64,000 bases of DNA from Herpetosiphon llansteffanensis (GCF_003205875.1 NZ_PUBZ01000011.1:83467-147466), one strand, 5' to 3'. Positions 26,050 through 35,823 are shown, counted from the first letter of the stretch. Notes: a model not told the origin generated them from the letters alone. Made by a program: numbers and translations.

Positions 26050-27462
26050 ATGGTTTGGTTGAGGGTCGCCCTTGTTGGGCTAATGCTAGCGCTGTTGCTG
26101 GGAAGTATCCCACAAACCCAAGCTGCTAACCCAGAGTCTACAGAACGAATTTTTGGCGAAGGCGAGGGAGATCCAGCAGGCGCATTTCAGGTGCTGCGGC
26201 TGCATTCTATTCCCACAACAATGAATTTTGGCGATGCTGTGCGTGGGGTCGCCAGTGGTGATAGCTGGTTGGTTGGGGTTGGCCAAAAAACGTTTATGAC
26301 GCTTGATGCAGGTAATCATTGGCAACAGCTTGATCCGCAAGCGCTGTTTCCGGCAGCAGCTGGTGGCTTGTGTTGCCAACAAGCCTTTGCTTACGATTAT
26401 GGCCGTGATCTGTTTATTTGGTTGTTGCAGTATGCGCCTGATAGCCAACGTGGCTTGGTGCGGATTGCCTACACCGATAGCATAGGTTTGGCCGAACAGG
26501 AATGGGAGTGGTATGACGTGCCAGCTGCCCAAGGCTATACTTGGGTTGAGCCACAGCTTGAACTCAGCGCCAACCAAATTTGGCTAGCAATGGATCGTCA
26601 AGCAATTGGCGGGGCCATCGACAGTACGTGGGTCAGTCAACTTCAAACTGATACGCTTGAAGATGAACTGGTCTTTATGCGCAGTTATTCATCAGCAACT
26701 GAGCGGGCCTGGCACTTGGTGCGAGGAGCAAAAGACATCATGTATTTTGCAACTCACATCAATCAAACAACCCTGCGAATATACGCTTGGGATGAAAACC
26801 AGCCAGTACCAACCAGTAGCGACGTAACTGTGGCCGAGTGGACAGCAGGCGCGCGAATTTGCCCAACGCCTGATCAGCAGAATTGGTGTGCAGATGATGA
26901 TGGCCGAATTCGGACTGGTTGGGTGGCCAAAGGCACGGTGGGGTTTATGTGGAATGCTGTTTCCAGCAACACCATTACCTTTCCCTACATTGATGCAGTG
27001 CGGGTGTATGAGCGCGATTTGAGCTTATTGCCATTTAGTTTAGCGCGACCATTTATTTTCAATGCGCAAAATGGCTTTTCGCTGCCCAGTGCAGCGGTGA
27101 ATGGCCGCGATGATGTGGCGGTCAGTTTTTACCATAGCAGCACCGAACAATATCCCACGCTTTCGAGCAGCATTTTTGATGATTTTAATGCGCCGCCCCC
27201 AGGCTGGGCCTATTACAATGTGCAAAGCAGCAGCATAACTCCCAATCAACAGCAATGGGTTGGCCAACTCGATACCCAAGTATTTAGCCCAACCAACCTT
27301 GGCTGGAGCGTGACTGGCGCGCGCTTGAATGGGTGTGCTGAAGCTCGTTGTTTGCAACCATTCATTGCCATTTTCAGCCGCGAGCGCGATCGCCCAGCGA
27401 TTGAACGTTGGCTTAGCCCGGTTATGTATGAAGTATTCAGCCCATGGGTTCAAATGAACTAA
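26050..27462 (+). CDS. Secreted protein with an Asp-box motif
   Basis: The 470-residue protein has a signal peptide (residues 1-25, LVGLMLALLLGSIPQTQA) and an extracellular region with one clear Asp-box, TLDAGNHWQQLD near residue 86, typical of BNR/sialidase-like propellers. Several W-rich repeats follow. The end is MYEVFSPWVQMN, with no YLP tail. The function is unknown. The RBS is AAGGAA. It precedes the tRNA cluster, which lies on the opposite strand. Confidence 0.65.
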   Translation: MVWLRVALVGLMLALLLGSIPQTQAANPESTERIFGEGEGDPAGAFQVLRLHSIPTTMNFGDAVRGVASGDSWLVGVGQKTFMTLDAGNHWQQLDPQALFPAAAGGLCCQQAFAYDYGRDLFIWLLQYAPDSQRGLVRIAYTDSIGLAEQEWEWYDVPAAQGYTWVEPQLELSANQIWLAMDRQAIGGAIDSTWVSQLQTDTLEDELVFMRSYSSATERAWHLVRGAKDIMYFATHINQTTLRIYAWDENQPVPTSSDVTVAEWTAGARICPTPDQQNWCADDDGRIRTGWVAKGTVGFMWNAVSSNTITFPYIDAVRVYERDLSLLPFSLARPFIFNAQNGFSLPSAAVNGRDDVAVSFYHSSTEQYPTLSSSIFDDFNAPPPGWAYYNVQSSSITPNQQQWVGQLDTQVFSPTNLGWSVTGARLNGCAEARCLQPFIAIFSRERDRPAIERWLSPVMYEVFSPWVQMN

Positions 27463-27469
27463 AACAAAA

Positions 27470-27497
27470 AAACCACTGGTCGAATGACCAGTGGTTT
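27470..27497 (-). terminator. Terminator between the secreted protein and tRNA cluster
   Basis: Perfect 12-nt arms AAACCACTGGTC/GACCAGTGGTTT enclose the loop GAAT. An A-run on the plus strand (T-run on the minus) precedes it, so it ends the tRNA operon on the minus strand and probably the plus-strand gene too. Confidence 0.85.
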
Positions 27498-27501
27498 CAT
27501 T

Positions 27502-27577
27502 TGGTGCCACCTTCCGGGCTCGAACCGGAGACCCTACAATTTTCAGTCGTATGCTCTACCAACTGAGCTAAAGTGGC
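27502..27577 (-). tRNA. tRNA-Phe(GAA)
   Basis: The minus strand gives a full cloverleaf: acceptor GCCACTT/AGGTGGC, D arm GCTC/GAGC, anticodon loop CTGAAAA with GAA, T arm TCCGG/CCGGA, discriminator A and encoded CCA. It is the last gene of a three-tRNA cluster. Confidence 0.97.
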
Positions 27578-27579
27578 AT

Positions 27580-27655
27580 TGGTGGGTGATGAGGGACTCG
27601 AACCCCCGACCTACTCGGTGTAAACGAGACGCTCTACCAACTGAGCTAATCACCC
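27580..27655 (-). tRNA. tRNA-Val(UAC)
   Basis: Acceptor GGGTGAT/ATCACCC, D arm GCTC/GAGC, anticodon loop TTTACAC between CTCG and CGAG, giving TAC, T arm with TTCGAGT, discriminator A and encoded CCA. It lies 2 bp from the tRNA-Phe. Confidence 0.97.
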
Positions 27656-27674
27656 ATATGTATGAAGAACGAAT

Positions 27675-27761
27675 TGGTGCCCAGAGTGGGACTTGAACCC
27701 ACACGAGATTGCTCCCACTACCCCCTCAAAGTAGCGCGTCTGCCAATTCCGCCACCTGGGC
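27675..27761 (-). tRNA. tRNA-Leu(GAG)
   Basis: The 87-nt class II tRNA has acceptor GCCCAGG, anticodon loop TTTGAGG with GAG, a long variable arm (TGGGAGCAATCTCG region), T loop TTCAAGT and encoded CCA. It is the first tRNA of the Leu-Val-Phe operon. Confidence 0.96.
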
Positions 27762-27906
27762 AGGTGGTTTGCAACATTTGGTTTGTGTTGCATTTCGTTA
27801 TTCAATTGTTTAGTGCCGTGGTATTATAATCAGCTTTGGCGTTCTTGTCAAATTTTATCTTCCACCGCCAAAACGCCATTGTATAGCCCGTAAATATAGC
27901 GCAATC

Positions 27907-28332
27907 CTAGCTTTGTTGATTGAAGATTTCCATCCATGGTTCGGCTGAGGCAAGCGGGCCAAAACCAACTTGGGCATACAAACCTTGGGCGTTTCTGGTT
28001 GCCAATAGCCAGCGCCGCAAGCCTTGCAACTCGGGGTAGGCCAGCACGGTTTGCACCAACCACTTGCCAAGGCCCTTGCCGCGATGTTCAGCCAAAATAT
28101 ACACATCATCGATATAGGCAAAGACCGCATAATCGGTAATGACGCGCGCCAAGCCAATTTGCTGCTGGCCGTGATAAACCCCGAAACACAACGAATGCTC
28201 GACCGATCGAATAATGAGCGCTGGATCGCGTTCGGCGGCCCAATAGGTTTGGTGCAGCCCAACAACAATCGCTGCATAATCGAGCAGTGCAGGATCGGTG
28301 CTGATTGTATAATCGTCACGTTGCCAGTGCAT
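27907..28332 (-). CDS. GNAT-family N-acetyltransferase
   Basis: The 141-residue protein has the acetyl-CoA motif EHRGKGLGKWLV (R/Q-x2-G-x-G) near residue 81 and a YAQVGF end typical of GNAT proteins. The acceptor is unknown. Start: ATG at MHWQRDD preceded by GGAGG; a longer frame begins inside the upstream terminator. The nearest upstream gene is the beta-helix protein. Confidence 0.88.
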   Translation of the reverse strand: MHWQRDDYTISTDPALLDYAAIVVGLHQTYWAAERDPALIIRSVEHSLCFGVYHGQQQIGLARVITDYAVFAYIDDVYILAEHRGKGLGKWLVQTVLAYPELQGLRRWLLATRNAQGLYAQVGFGPLASAEPWMEIFNQQS

Positions 28333-28353
28333 AAACAATCCTCCACAATAAAA

Positions 28354-28386
28354 CAACAGCCCCAGTTGCATTAACTGAGGCTGTTG
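28354..28386 (-). terminator. Rho-independent terminator
   Basis: CAACAGCC/GGCTGTTG arms (28354-28361 and 28379-28386) extend through CAGTT/AACTG with one mismatch, loop GCATT, and TTTTATT follows on the minus strand. It ends the beta-helix gene. Confidence 0.9.
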
Positions 28387-28399
28387 CAAGAATTACGAT

Positions 28400-30076
28400 T
28401 TAAGGAGCGCAGCTTGGTTTGGCATTCAGCCATGGACTGAAAGTCAAGTTTACGCCGACGGCATCGCCAGTGCCAGCGCCATTTTGCTCAGGGTGATAGG
28501 GGCCTGAGGCATCGCCCCACCAATTGTTGCGGGCATCAAAACCCACATCACCGGTTAAGCCATAATTTTTGTGGCTTTGGAAACTATTGGCGCTAATCAA
28601 AATTCGCGAGCCATCCAAGGTTGGGTCAGTTGATTTGATTTGCAAGCCATATGCGCCGCCGCTAAAGCTATTGCACTGAAAAACTGCATTCAACGATTGG
28701 TTGAATTGAGCGCGAACATTCGTGCCGCTATTGCCACGGAAGCTATTCTTTTCCAGCACAATTTCAACATCATCGGCGGTTGCGCTGAGACTCACGCCCG
28801 TTGCGCCATCGCTGGCAGTATTGTTAATTACGTTGCTGAATAGGCGTAAGCTCTTGCCGCCGCGCACCTCGGCGCTAATCGGCGCATAGCCAACCACGCG
28901 ACTGCGCTGCATATCGAAGTTGCCGCCGCTGATATACATCCGGCCTTGGTTTTCTTCAAATACGCTATCTTGGATGACCGTATTGCCGCCAAGCGCTGAA
29001 ACCAGCACGCCTTCGGCCCCGCCACCACGCACATCGACCCCGTTCAAATTGGCTTGACCGCCATTATTGACCACAATCGATTTCCACAGGCTTTGGCCGC
29101 TTTTGCGGAAGCGTGCGCCATTAGCAGTCAAAGTCCCATCGACCACCAACGATGTGTTGGCATCCAGCAGCACTTCAACGCCATCGTCAATCGTCAGGGT
29201 TGCACCTTTGGCGATAATCGTATCGCGGCGAACTTTGACCGGGCTTTGAGCGATTGACCAACGAGTATTGCCGCGAATCATATCGTAGGGCAATGGCGTT
29301 GGGGTTGGCGTATTGGTTGGAGTTGCAGTTGGGCCTTCGGTTGCAGTAGCGGTTGGCGTTTCGATTGGCTCCTCAGGACTGCTGGGAGTTTCCAAGGGAT
29401 CTTCGGTTGCCTTAGGATCATCGTCTTCCTCAGTTGGGAAAGGCATTTGATCGGTTGGCAACGGAATTGAATCCGTTGGGACAGGAATATTGGTTGGAGC
29501 TGGAGTGCTTTTTGTATCGGGAGTTGGATAATTACTGCCAGAGCCTTGGGTTGGCGCGGTTGTGCTGCGATTGCCCGTGCTACTGGTTGGAAAGAGCGGC
29601 ATTGACGTGCCACCAACCGGCAAGGTTGGAAAAGGATCAATGGTTGGGGTTGGCCCATCGCCCTGTGGCGGAGGATACGCACCTTCAAACGTTGGCGTTG
29701 CCCGATTTGGCGCAGGAGGCCCGACTGGCCCGCCGCCTGCCACATCAGTTGCAGTTGGGCGATTGTTCGCTACTTCGGTGCTGCTAATCAGCGTTGGCGT
29801 GATCGAGCCATCTGCAGGAGCCAGCGTTGCTTGAGATAGCGTCGTTGGGCTAGAGCCAGTTGCAGGTGCTTCAATCGGCGATTGCGAATTAAGCCCAAAG
29901 ATTGCAGCCAACACAAAAAACGTACCAGCCATAAGAATTGTCTGATACTGGCGGATTTTTTGCATCGCACGACTTGAACGTAGGGCGCTGAGCAACGTCG
30001 CTCGTCTGTTTGGTGGGCCACTTGGTGGCAGGTTTTGCATCTCCATAGTGCGCCATGGTAGCACAGCCTCGGCCAT
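28400..30076 (-). CDS. Membrane-anchored beta-helix surface protein
   Basis: The 558-residue protein has a short cytoplasmic N-terminus, one membrane helix (about residues 45-62, ILMAGTFFVLAAIFGL), a long Pro/Thr/Ser linker (about 75-265), and a C-terminal right-handed parallel beta-helix (about 270-545) with repeated NxF/N-x-S turns (VLEKNSFRGNSGTNVRAQ, ILISANSFQSHKNYGL). Such folds bind or cut polysaccharides, or are adhesins; catalytic residues are not clear. The start is uncertain: ATGs at 30076, 30046 and 30040 all lack a good RBS. Confidence 0.7.
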   Translation of the reverse strand: MAEAVLPWRTMEMQNLPPSGPPNRRATLLSALRSSRAMQKIRQYQTILMAGTFFVLAAIFGLNSQSPIEAPATGSSPTTLSQATLAPADGSITPTLISSTEVANNRPTATDVAGGGPVGPPAPNRATPTFEGAYPPPQGDGPTPTIDPFPTLPVGGTSMPLFPTSSTGNRSTTAPTQGSGSNYPTPDTKSTPAPTNIPVPTDSIPLPTDQMPFPTEEDDDPKATEDPLETPSSPEEPIETPTATATEGPTATPTNTPTPTPLPYDMIRGNTRWSIAQSPVKVRRDTIIAKGATLTIDDGVEVLLDANTSLVVDGTLTANGARFRKSGQSLWKSIVVNNGGQANLNGVDVRGGGAEGVLVSALGGNTVIQDSVFEENQGRMYISGGNFDMQRSRVVGYAPISAEVRGGKSLRLFSNVINNTASDGATGVSLSATADDVEIVLEKNSFRGNSGTNVRAQFNQSLNAVFQCNSFSGGAYGLQIKSTDPTLDGSRILISANSFQSHKNYGLTGDVGFDARNNWWGDASGPYHPEQNGAGTGDAVGVNLTFSPWLNAKPSCAP

Positions 30077-30111
30077 CGTGCAATGAAGATTGGTTAAGAA
30101 ATTATACTTAG

Positions 30112-30140
30112 TTGCCCATTGATTATGTCTATGGTATAGT
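30112..30140 (+). promoter_or_regulatory. Promoter of the extracellular nuclease gene
   Basis: TTGCCC (30112-30117), 17-bp spacer, TATAGT (30135-30140), lying in the 218-bp gap divergent from the beta-helix gene. A leader of about 150 bp follows before the GTG start at 30295. A hairpin-rich segment around 30225-30270 could influence it; no known riboswitch is recognised. Confidence 0.6.
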
Positions 30141-30294
30141 CAGTCTCTACGAGATTTAACCATCAGTTAAAGCAGCATTGACATGCGGTTTATCTTCTTT
30201 ATGCAGCATGACATTCCAGAACTGAAGGTTCCGCTTTGGTTTAGCCGTCACAGTTGGTGTGAACGGCATTTCTACATGAATCGTGGAGGATTCT

Positions 30295-33200
30295 GTGCAA
30301 TTTAAGGGTTTACGACTCCTAACAGCGTTAACGATGCTGTTCACGTTGATTGGTACTTCGTTGTCCGCGACCTACACCAAGCCTACCAGTGCTGTCTCAA
30401 CCTCGCTGGTTATCAGTCAAGTATATGGTGGCGGTGGTAGCGCTGGTACTCCTTATAGCAATGACTTTGTGGAAATTCTGAATATTAGCACCAGCCCTGT
30501 TTCCACAAATGGCTTATCAGTCCAATACGCAAGCGCAACGGGCACTGGAAATTTCGCTGCTTTCGCTTTACCAACCGCCACAATTCAACCAGGTAAATAC
30601 TACTTGGTGCAATTGGCATCAAATGGCACAACCACCCCATTGCCAACCCCTGATGCAACCGGAACGCTCAACTTGAGTGGCTCAGCTGGTAAGGTCATTT
30701 TGGCAAATAGTGCTACTGCTTTGGCCTGTAATGGTGGTTCTGCTGCTTGTAGCCCAGCCGACCTAGCTAAAATTATTGATCTGGTTGGCTATGGCACTGC
30801 CAATTTCTTTGAAGGAAGTGCGGCTGCTCCTACATTAGATAATAACAGTGCAGCTGTTCGCAATAGCTGTGTTGATACCGACAATAACGCTAATGACTTT
30901 AGCAAATTAGCTCCTACCCCACGCAATAGCAGCAGCCCAGCGGCAACCTGTGGTGGCTCACCTGTTGATAACGCACCAACCGTTGCCAGCACTGTGCCAG
31001 CCAACGCTGCCAACAATGTTGCCTTGAACGCCAACGTTACGATTACCTTCAGCGAACCAGTTACCACAACTGGCAGCTGGTACACCATCAGCTGTACCAG
31101 TGGCACGCGCACCGCTACCGTTACTGGTGGCCCAACCAGCTACGTGCTTGATCCAAGCAGCGATTTTGGTGCTAGCGACGCTTGTACGGTGACGGTTGTT
31201 GCCAGCCAAGTAACTGATCGCGATGGCACGCCAGATCAATTGGCGCAAAACTACAGCTTCAGCTTCAACACTGCCAGCGGCGTTGCTTGTGTCGGCGGCA
31301 CGGTTACGCCAATCGGCCAAGTGCAAGGCACTGGCGAAACCAGCCCTTCGAATGGTTCAGTTGTAACCGTTCAAGGGACGGTGGTTGCCGATTATGAAGG
31401 TGCTCAACCAGCCTTGCGTGGTTTCTACCTGCAAGATGCTGGCGATAGCAACCCAGCCACCTCGGATGGTATTTTCGTGTTCAATGGTGGCGCTGACCAA
31501 GTTGCTGTGGGTCAAGTCGTGCGCGTTACGGGTACTGCTGGCGAAAACCAAGGCCAAACCCAATTGAGCGGCACGCTGACGGTTGAGCTTTGTGGCACAA
31601 CCAACGTCGTCACCCCAGCTCAAGTGACCTTGCCATTCGCTTCAGCAACCGAAGCCGAGCGCTACGAAGGCATGCTGGTGCAATTCAACCAAAAATTGGT
31701 TGTTTCAGAGCACTACTTGTTGGCCCGCTTCGGCCAAGTAACCTTGTCGCTCAACGAACGCTTGATGCAACCAACCAACGTGGTTTCACCAGGCGCGCCA
31801 GCCTTGGCCTTGCAAGCTGAAAACAACTTGCACAAAATCATCCTTGATGATCCAAATAATGGCCAAAATGTTGATCCAATTCTGTTTGGTCGTGGTGGCA
31901 CAGGCTTGAGCGCCGCCAACACCTTGCGCGCTGGCGATAGCATCACCGGTTTGCAAGGCGTGATGACCTACACATGGGGTGGCGCAACTGCAAGCCCCAA
32001 CAGCTATCGCGTGCGGGTCAGCCAATCACCTAATTTCGTGGCCGAAAACCCACGCCCAACCTCGCTTCCGCTTGATGGCTCGTTGCGCGTGGCTGGGGTT
32101 AACGTGTTGAACTACTTCAACACCTTTGGCACGAACGCTTGTACTGGCGGGGTTGATGGCGCTGCTACCGATTGCCGTGGGGCCGAAAACGCCGCCGAAT
32201 TCACACGCCAACGAGACAAAACGATTGCCGCGATCATCATGACCCAAGCAGATGTCATTGGCTTGATGGAAATTGAAAACGACGGCTTCGGCAGCAGCAG
32301 CGCCATCCAAGATTTGGTTAATGGCTTGAATGCTGTAGCCGGTGCAAACACCTACGCCTTAGTTAATGTCGATGCCTTGACTGGCCAAACCAATCCATTG
32401 GGCACCGATGCAATCAAGGTTGCATTGCTCTACAAACCTGGCAAAGTTAGCTTGACTGGCACAACCGCCGTGCTCAACACTGGTGCATTTGGCACCTTCA
32501 ACACTGGCAGTGGCCCAACAGGCCGCAACCGCCCAGCGTTGACCCAATCATTCACCGAAACCAGCAGCGGCGAAACCTTCACCGTTGTCGTCAACCACTT
32601 GAAGTCGAAGGGTAGCGCATGTGCCGATAACATTAGCCCAGTGCCAAGCGACCCAGATTTGGGCGATGGCCAAGGCAACTGTAATCTGACCCGCAAAACC
32701 GCCGCTCAAGAGTTGGTCAACTGGTTGAATACCGACCCAACCAACGTTGATGATAGCGATTATTTGATCATTGGCGACTTGAACTCATACGCCATGGAAG
32801 ATCCAATTACCGTTATCCGCAACGCTGGCTTTGTCAACGTACCAAAAGCCTTGCTTGGCGACGAAGCCTACTCATACATTTTCGACGGCCAAACTGGCTC
32901 GCTCGACCATGCCTTAGCAAGCAATTCGTTGTTCGGCCAAGTTGCCGATGTGCAAGAGTTGCACATCAACGCCGACGAACCCATTGCCTTGGATTACAAC
33001 ACCAACTTCAAGAGCCCTGGCCAAATCGTCAGCTTGTATAGCAACAACGCTTACCGCGCGTCAGACCACGACCCAATCGTGGTTGGCTTGAACTTGGGTG
33101 CTGCTCCAAGTGCCAACTTCGGCACTTCAACCAAGACCGTCAGCGATACCAGCGTCGAACAAGGCGAAGTCTTCACCTACACCTTGACGATTCGCAACAC

Positions 33201-33498
33201 TGGCGCGGCTGAAGGTAGCTTCAGCTTGAGCGACGTGATCAATAGCAATTTGCAAATTGTGAGCGTCAGCGCTGGTTTGACTACCAGTGGTCAAACCGTC
33301 AGCACCAACAGCAGCCTGGAACCAAACTCGATCAAAACCTACACGATCGCAGTCCGCAGTGTTGGCGCGTTCGTTGGCACGGTCAGCAATACTGCTGTGC
33401 TCAATAGCGATATTGATTTGACTGCCGATGATGTGACGATTACCGCTACATCAAACCCAAGCTTCACCGTCTACTTGCCATTCGTTAACAAAAACTAA
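30295..33498 (+). CDS. Extracellular multidomain nuclease (ExeM/NucH family), YLPFV-tagged
   Basis: The 1067-residue secreted enzyme has a signal peptide (residues 1-27), a lamin-tail domain (about 38-165: VISQVYGGGGSAGTPYSNDFVEILN), an SbsA-type Ig domain (about 220-330: TVASTVPANAANNVAL), an OB-like region, then the endonuclease/exonuclease/phosphatase domain (about 590-920) with GVNVLNYFNTFG, DVIGLMEIEN, NHLKSKG, IIGDLNSYAMEDP and SDHDPIVVGL. A DUF11-like repeat precedes the tail VYLPFVNKN. It should degrade DNA outside the cell. The start is GTG at 30295, chosen for GGAGG 6 bp upstream. A strong terminator follows. Confidence 0.88.
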   Translation: MQFKGLRLLTALTMLFTLIGTSLSATYTKPTSAVSTSLVISQVYGGGGSAGTPYSNDFVEILNISTSPVSTNGLSVQYASATGTGNFAAFALPTATIQPGKYYLVQLASNGTTTPLPTPDATGTLNLSGSAGKVILANSATALACNGGSAACSPADLAKIIDLVGYGTANFFEGSAAAPTLDNNSAAVRNSCVDTDNNANDFSKLAPTPRNSSSPAATCGGSPVDNAPTVASTVPANAANNVALNANVTITFSEPVTTTGSWYTISCTSGTRTATVTGGPTSYVLDPSSDFGASDACTVTVVASQVTDRDGTPDQLAQNYSFSFNTASGVACVGGTVTPIGQVQGTGETSPSNGSVVTVQGTVVADYEGAQPALRGFYLQDAGDSNPATSDGIFVFNGGADQVAVGQVVRVTGTAGENQGQTQLSGTLTVELCGTTNVVTPAQVTLPFASATEAERYEGMLVQFNQKLVVSEHYLLARFGQVTLSLNERLMQPTNVVSPGAPALALQAENNLHKIILDDPNNGQNVDPILFGRGGTGLSAANTLRAGDSITGLQGVMTYTWGGATASPNSYRVRVSQSPNFVAENPRPTSLPLDGSLRVAGVNVLNYFNTFGTNACTGGVDGAATDCRGAENAAEFTRQRDKTIAAIIMTQADVIGLMEIENDGFGSSSAIQDLVNGLNAVAGANTYALVNVDALTGQTNPLGTDAIKVALLYKPGKVSLTGTTAVLNTGAFGTFNTGSGPTGRNRPALTQSFTETSSGETFTVVVNHLKSKGSACADNISPVPSDPDLGDGQGNCNLTRKTAAQELVNWLNTDPTNVDDSDYLIIGDLNSYAMEDPITVIRNAGFVNVPKALLGDEAYSYIFDGQTGSLDHALASNSLFGQVADVQELHINADEPIALDYNTNFKSPGQIVSLYSNNAYRASDHDPIVVGLNLGAAPSANFGTSTKTVSDTSVEQGEVFTYTLTIRNTGAAEGSFSLSDVINSNLQIVSVSAGLTTSGQTVSTNSSLEPNSIKTYTIAVRSVGAFVGTVSNTAVLNSDIDLTADDVTITATSNPSFTVYLPFVNKN

Positions 33499-33514
33499 TT
33501 TGGCCTGAGACGAA

Positions 33515-33550
33515 GCGCCCAGCACCAATTGCGGTGTTGGGCGCTTTTTT
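33515..33550 (+). terminator. Rho-independent terminator
   Basis: GCGCCCAGCACC/GGTGTTGGGCGC arms (33515-33526 and 33533-33544), loop AATTGC, then TTTTTT. It ends the nuclease gene. Confidence 0.95.
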
Positions 33551-33705
33551 GGTTAATCAGCCCAAAGCCGCTAGCCAACCAGAAGGTAGTTTTTATCATA
33601 AACTCGATTGAAGCAGCTTGGAGGAGAAGCCAAATGAGGGCTTGCATCAGTCAAACCAACCTTGTAAGCTAACAGCACCACATTCAACCACATTGGGAGC
33701 GAGAG

Positions 33706-34797
33706 ATGCTTGTTTTTTGGCATACCTATCAACAGCTCAAACGATTGAGTTTGACCTTCTGTTTAGGCTTGGGCTTGGCAGCATGCGCCATTCCAGGCAA
33801 TTATTCCTCGGATAATCCACCAACTAGCCCACCAGCCGAATTGCAAATCGAAGCAGGCTTTACGATTAGTCCACTGATTACGGGCCTCGATCAGCCAACT
33901 GGACTAGCCTTTGATCCGCAAGGGCGTTTGTATATTGCTCAACGATCAGGCAGCGTGCTGATCAAAGAGGGTGATAATCCGCCACGCGAATATGCTACAG
34001 GCTTCAACAAACCACTCAGTTTGCACTGGTTTGAGCAAGCGTTGTATGTGGTTGAGCAAGGCCAAATTCAGCGCTTGGATGATCGTAACGGCGATGGCAG
34101 CGTCGATCAGCAAACGATTTTATTAAGCGATCTGCCTGATCAGATTGAAGCAGCAACCCTTGTCTCCGATGCACAAGGCTGGCTCTACCTTGGAATTGGC
34201 ACTCAGGCAGATCACAGCACAACTGCCGGGATCCAAGAGGGCTATATTCGGCGCTTTCGGGCCGATGGCAGCGAATCGAGCGTCTATGCGACTGGATTAC
34301 GTATGCCATTTGGGTTGGCGTTCGATGCCAAACAGCAGTTATATGCCACCGACAACGGACGCGAAGGTTTAGGCGACGATCTGCCGCCAGATGAAGTTAA
34401 TCGGATTGAGGCTGGGGCCAATTATGGTTGGCCTGCATGTTGGGGCCAGCGCCAGCCAGATGCTGATGGCGGCGGCGATCAAGCAACGTGTGCAACCACC
34501 AGCGAGCCAGTAGCGCTTTTGCCAGCACATAGCGGCGCGACCGGAATTGTGTTCTATCAGGGCACAGCGTTTCCTGCCACGTATCATGGCGATGGGTTTA
34601 TTAGCTTATCAGGTTCGTGGTATAGCCAAGAATTGCGCGGCCATAGCATTGTGCGCATGAACGCAGAAGACCAGAGCATTGTGCCATTTGCCAGTGGCTT
34701 TGCGCGCCCAGTTGGCTTGGTTATTAGCCCACAAGGTCAGCTACTAGTGGCAGATTATGACCGTGGCATGATCGTTATGATTGCAGCCCAACCCTAA
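33706..34797 (+). CDS. Glucose/sorbosone dehydrogenase-type lipoprotein
   Basis: The 363-residue protein has a lipobox GLGLAAC near residue 26 and a six-bladed propeller. Motifs such as GLDQPTGLAFDPQGRLYIAQR, GLRMPFGLAFDAKQQLYATD, NGREGLGDDLPPDEVNRIEAGANYGWP and GFARPVGLVISPQGQLLVADYD are typical of PQQ-dependent aldose/sorbosone dehydrogenases. It probably acts at the outer face of the membrane; cofactor and sugar are not certain. The catalytic His could not be fixed by eye. Confidence 0.8.
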   Translation: MLVFWHTYQQLKRLSLTFCLGLGLAACAIPGNYSSDNPPTSPPAELQIEAGFTISPLITGLDQPTGLAFDPQGRLYIAQRSGSVLIKEGDNPPREYATGFNKPLSLHWFEQALYVVEQGQIQRLDDRNGDGSVDQQTILLSDLPDQIEAATLVSDAQGWLYLGIGTQADHSTTAGIQEGYIRRFRADGSESSVYATGLRMPFGLAFDAKQQLYATDNGREGLGDDLPPDEVNRIEAGANYGWPACWGQRQPDADGGGDQATCATTSEPVALLPAHSGATGIVFYQGTAFPATYHGDGFISLSGSWYSQELRGHSIVRMNAEDQSIVPFASGFARPVGLVISPQGQLLVADYDRGMIVMIAAQP

Positions 34798-34818
34798 ACG
34801 CAGAGAAAGTTGCCGAAT

Positions 34819-35301
34819 ATGACTCAATTGATCAGCATTGCATGTGGCGTTACCATCTGGGCCTTCGCAATCCAGCCAACCACTGCTTGGTTATGGGGAG
34901 CAACGCTTGTTGCGACAACTATTTGGGCCAAAGCCATGGGATTAATATTCTACGATTGGTTTGCCGATCGCTCCGCTTGGCGCGATAGCCTCCGCTTAAC
35001 GCTTGGCAATCTGCTGGTGATAGGCATCAGCTTCTTAATTGTTCAATCCCCAAACGGAATCTATCTTAGCTTCGTCAGCCTGATTGGAGTGGATTATGTC
35101 AACTTGAAATGGATTATGCACCAACGCAAGGCCAAAGCCATTAATCATGATTCGCTAGGCCAGCTTAAGGTGCTTGATCACCAGCCAATGCTCTATCAAG
35201 CGCTCAGCAAAATAGTGATCATGATTAATGGCTTTGCGCTGATTGCGGCAATCATTGGCACATTCCTTTTATCATTTCTCATGTCTTTCTTGGCTCGTTA
35301 A
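34819..35301 (+). CDS. Paralogous membrane protein 1 of a tandem set
   Basis: The 160-residue protein has about four membrane segments (LWGATLVATTIWAKAMGLIFYDW; LGNLLVIGISFLIVQ; LIGVDYVNLKWI; GFALIAAIIGTFLLSFL). The N-terminus MTQLISIACGV resembles MQQIILACGV and MQQLILACGY of the next two genes, and the KLQVEP-like motif of those genes is QLKVLD here. I start at 34819 rather than a TTG 9 bp upstream. No named family. Confidence 0.6.
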   Translation: MTQLISIACGVTIWAFAIQPTTAWLWGATLVATTIWAKAMGLIFYDWFADRSAWRDSLRLTLGNLLVIGISFLIVQSPNGIYLSFVSLIGVDYVNLKWIMHQRKAKAINHDSLGQLKVLDHQPMLYQALSKIVIMINGFALIAAIIGTFLLSFLMSFLAR

Positions 35302-35323
35302 TAATTGAGATGATGGAGAACCT

Positions 35324-35806
35324 ATGCAACAAATAATTCTTGCCTGTGGGGTAAATCCATTAGGCCCAATAATCATCCTTTTTTCGGCAGCAATCCTTCT
35401 ATTTATCGGTAATATTACAATTAAATATTTCTTGCTTGCAAAAACCCATCGTTCAAAACGTCGTTCATTAATGATCGATAGTTTGAGCTTGACATTTATT
35501 GAAGGGTTTGTGATTGGTTTGGTTATTCTAGCTGCGACAGTTTTGCCAAATGTTATATTTATGACAAAAATTGGATTTTTATTTTCCTATCAGATCATTA
35601 TTTGGGTGCTTTTTTGCATCGTCGATACATTTTTCATCAAACGTTGGTCAATCCAAACCAAATTCCAAGCGATTAGGCTAGACGACGGTCAAAAACTACA
35701 GGTTGAGCCAGCACATCGCACCTATCTGCCGCCGTGGGTTGTAGCACTCACATCAAATACCCTCATTTGGAGCGTTCTGGTTTTATTTTTGCTGATGTTT
35801 GATTAG
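35324..35806 (+). CDS. Paralogous membrane protein 2 of a tandem set
   Basis: The 160-residue protein has four membrane helices with a positive loop (AKTHRSKRRSL) after the first. Near the C-terminus a motif GQKLQVEPAHRTYLPPWVVAL is shared with the third paralogue (QQLQVEPAQSHWYQPIVL). The ATG follows GGAG. It starts 22 bp after gene 1, so the three form an operon. Somewhat A+T-rich. Confidence 0.65.
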   Translation: MQQIILACGVNPLGPIIILFSAAILLFIGNITIKYFLLAKTHRSKRRSLMIDSLSLTFIEGFVIGLVILAATVLPNVIFMTKIGFLFSYQIIIWVLFCIVDTFFIKRWSIQTKFQAIRLDDGQKLQVEPAHRTYLPPWVVALTSNTLIWSVLVLFLLMFD

Positions 35807-35823
35807 AGCTTAAAGAGGCAGTT

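Noticed and set aside
27484..27696. Plus-strand frame of 70 residues across the tRNA cluster
   Set aside because: It is the classic false antisense frame of tRNA genes (sequences such as GSNRRPYNFQSYALPTELK). Not a gene.
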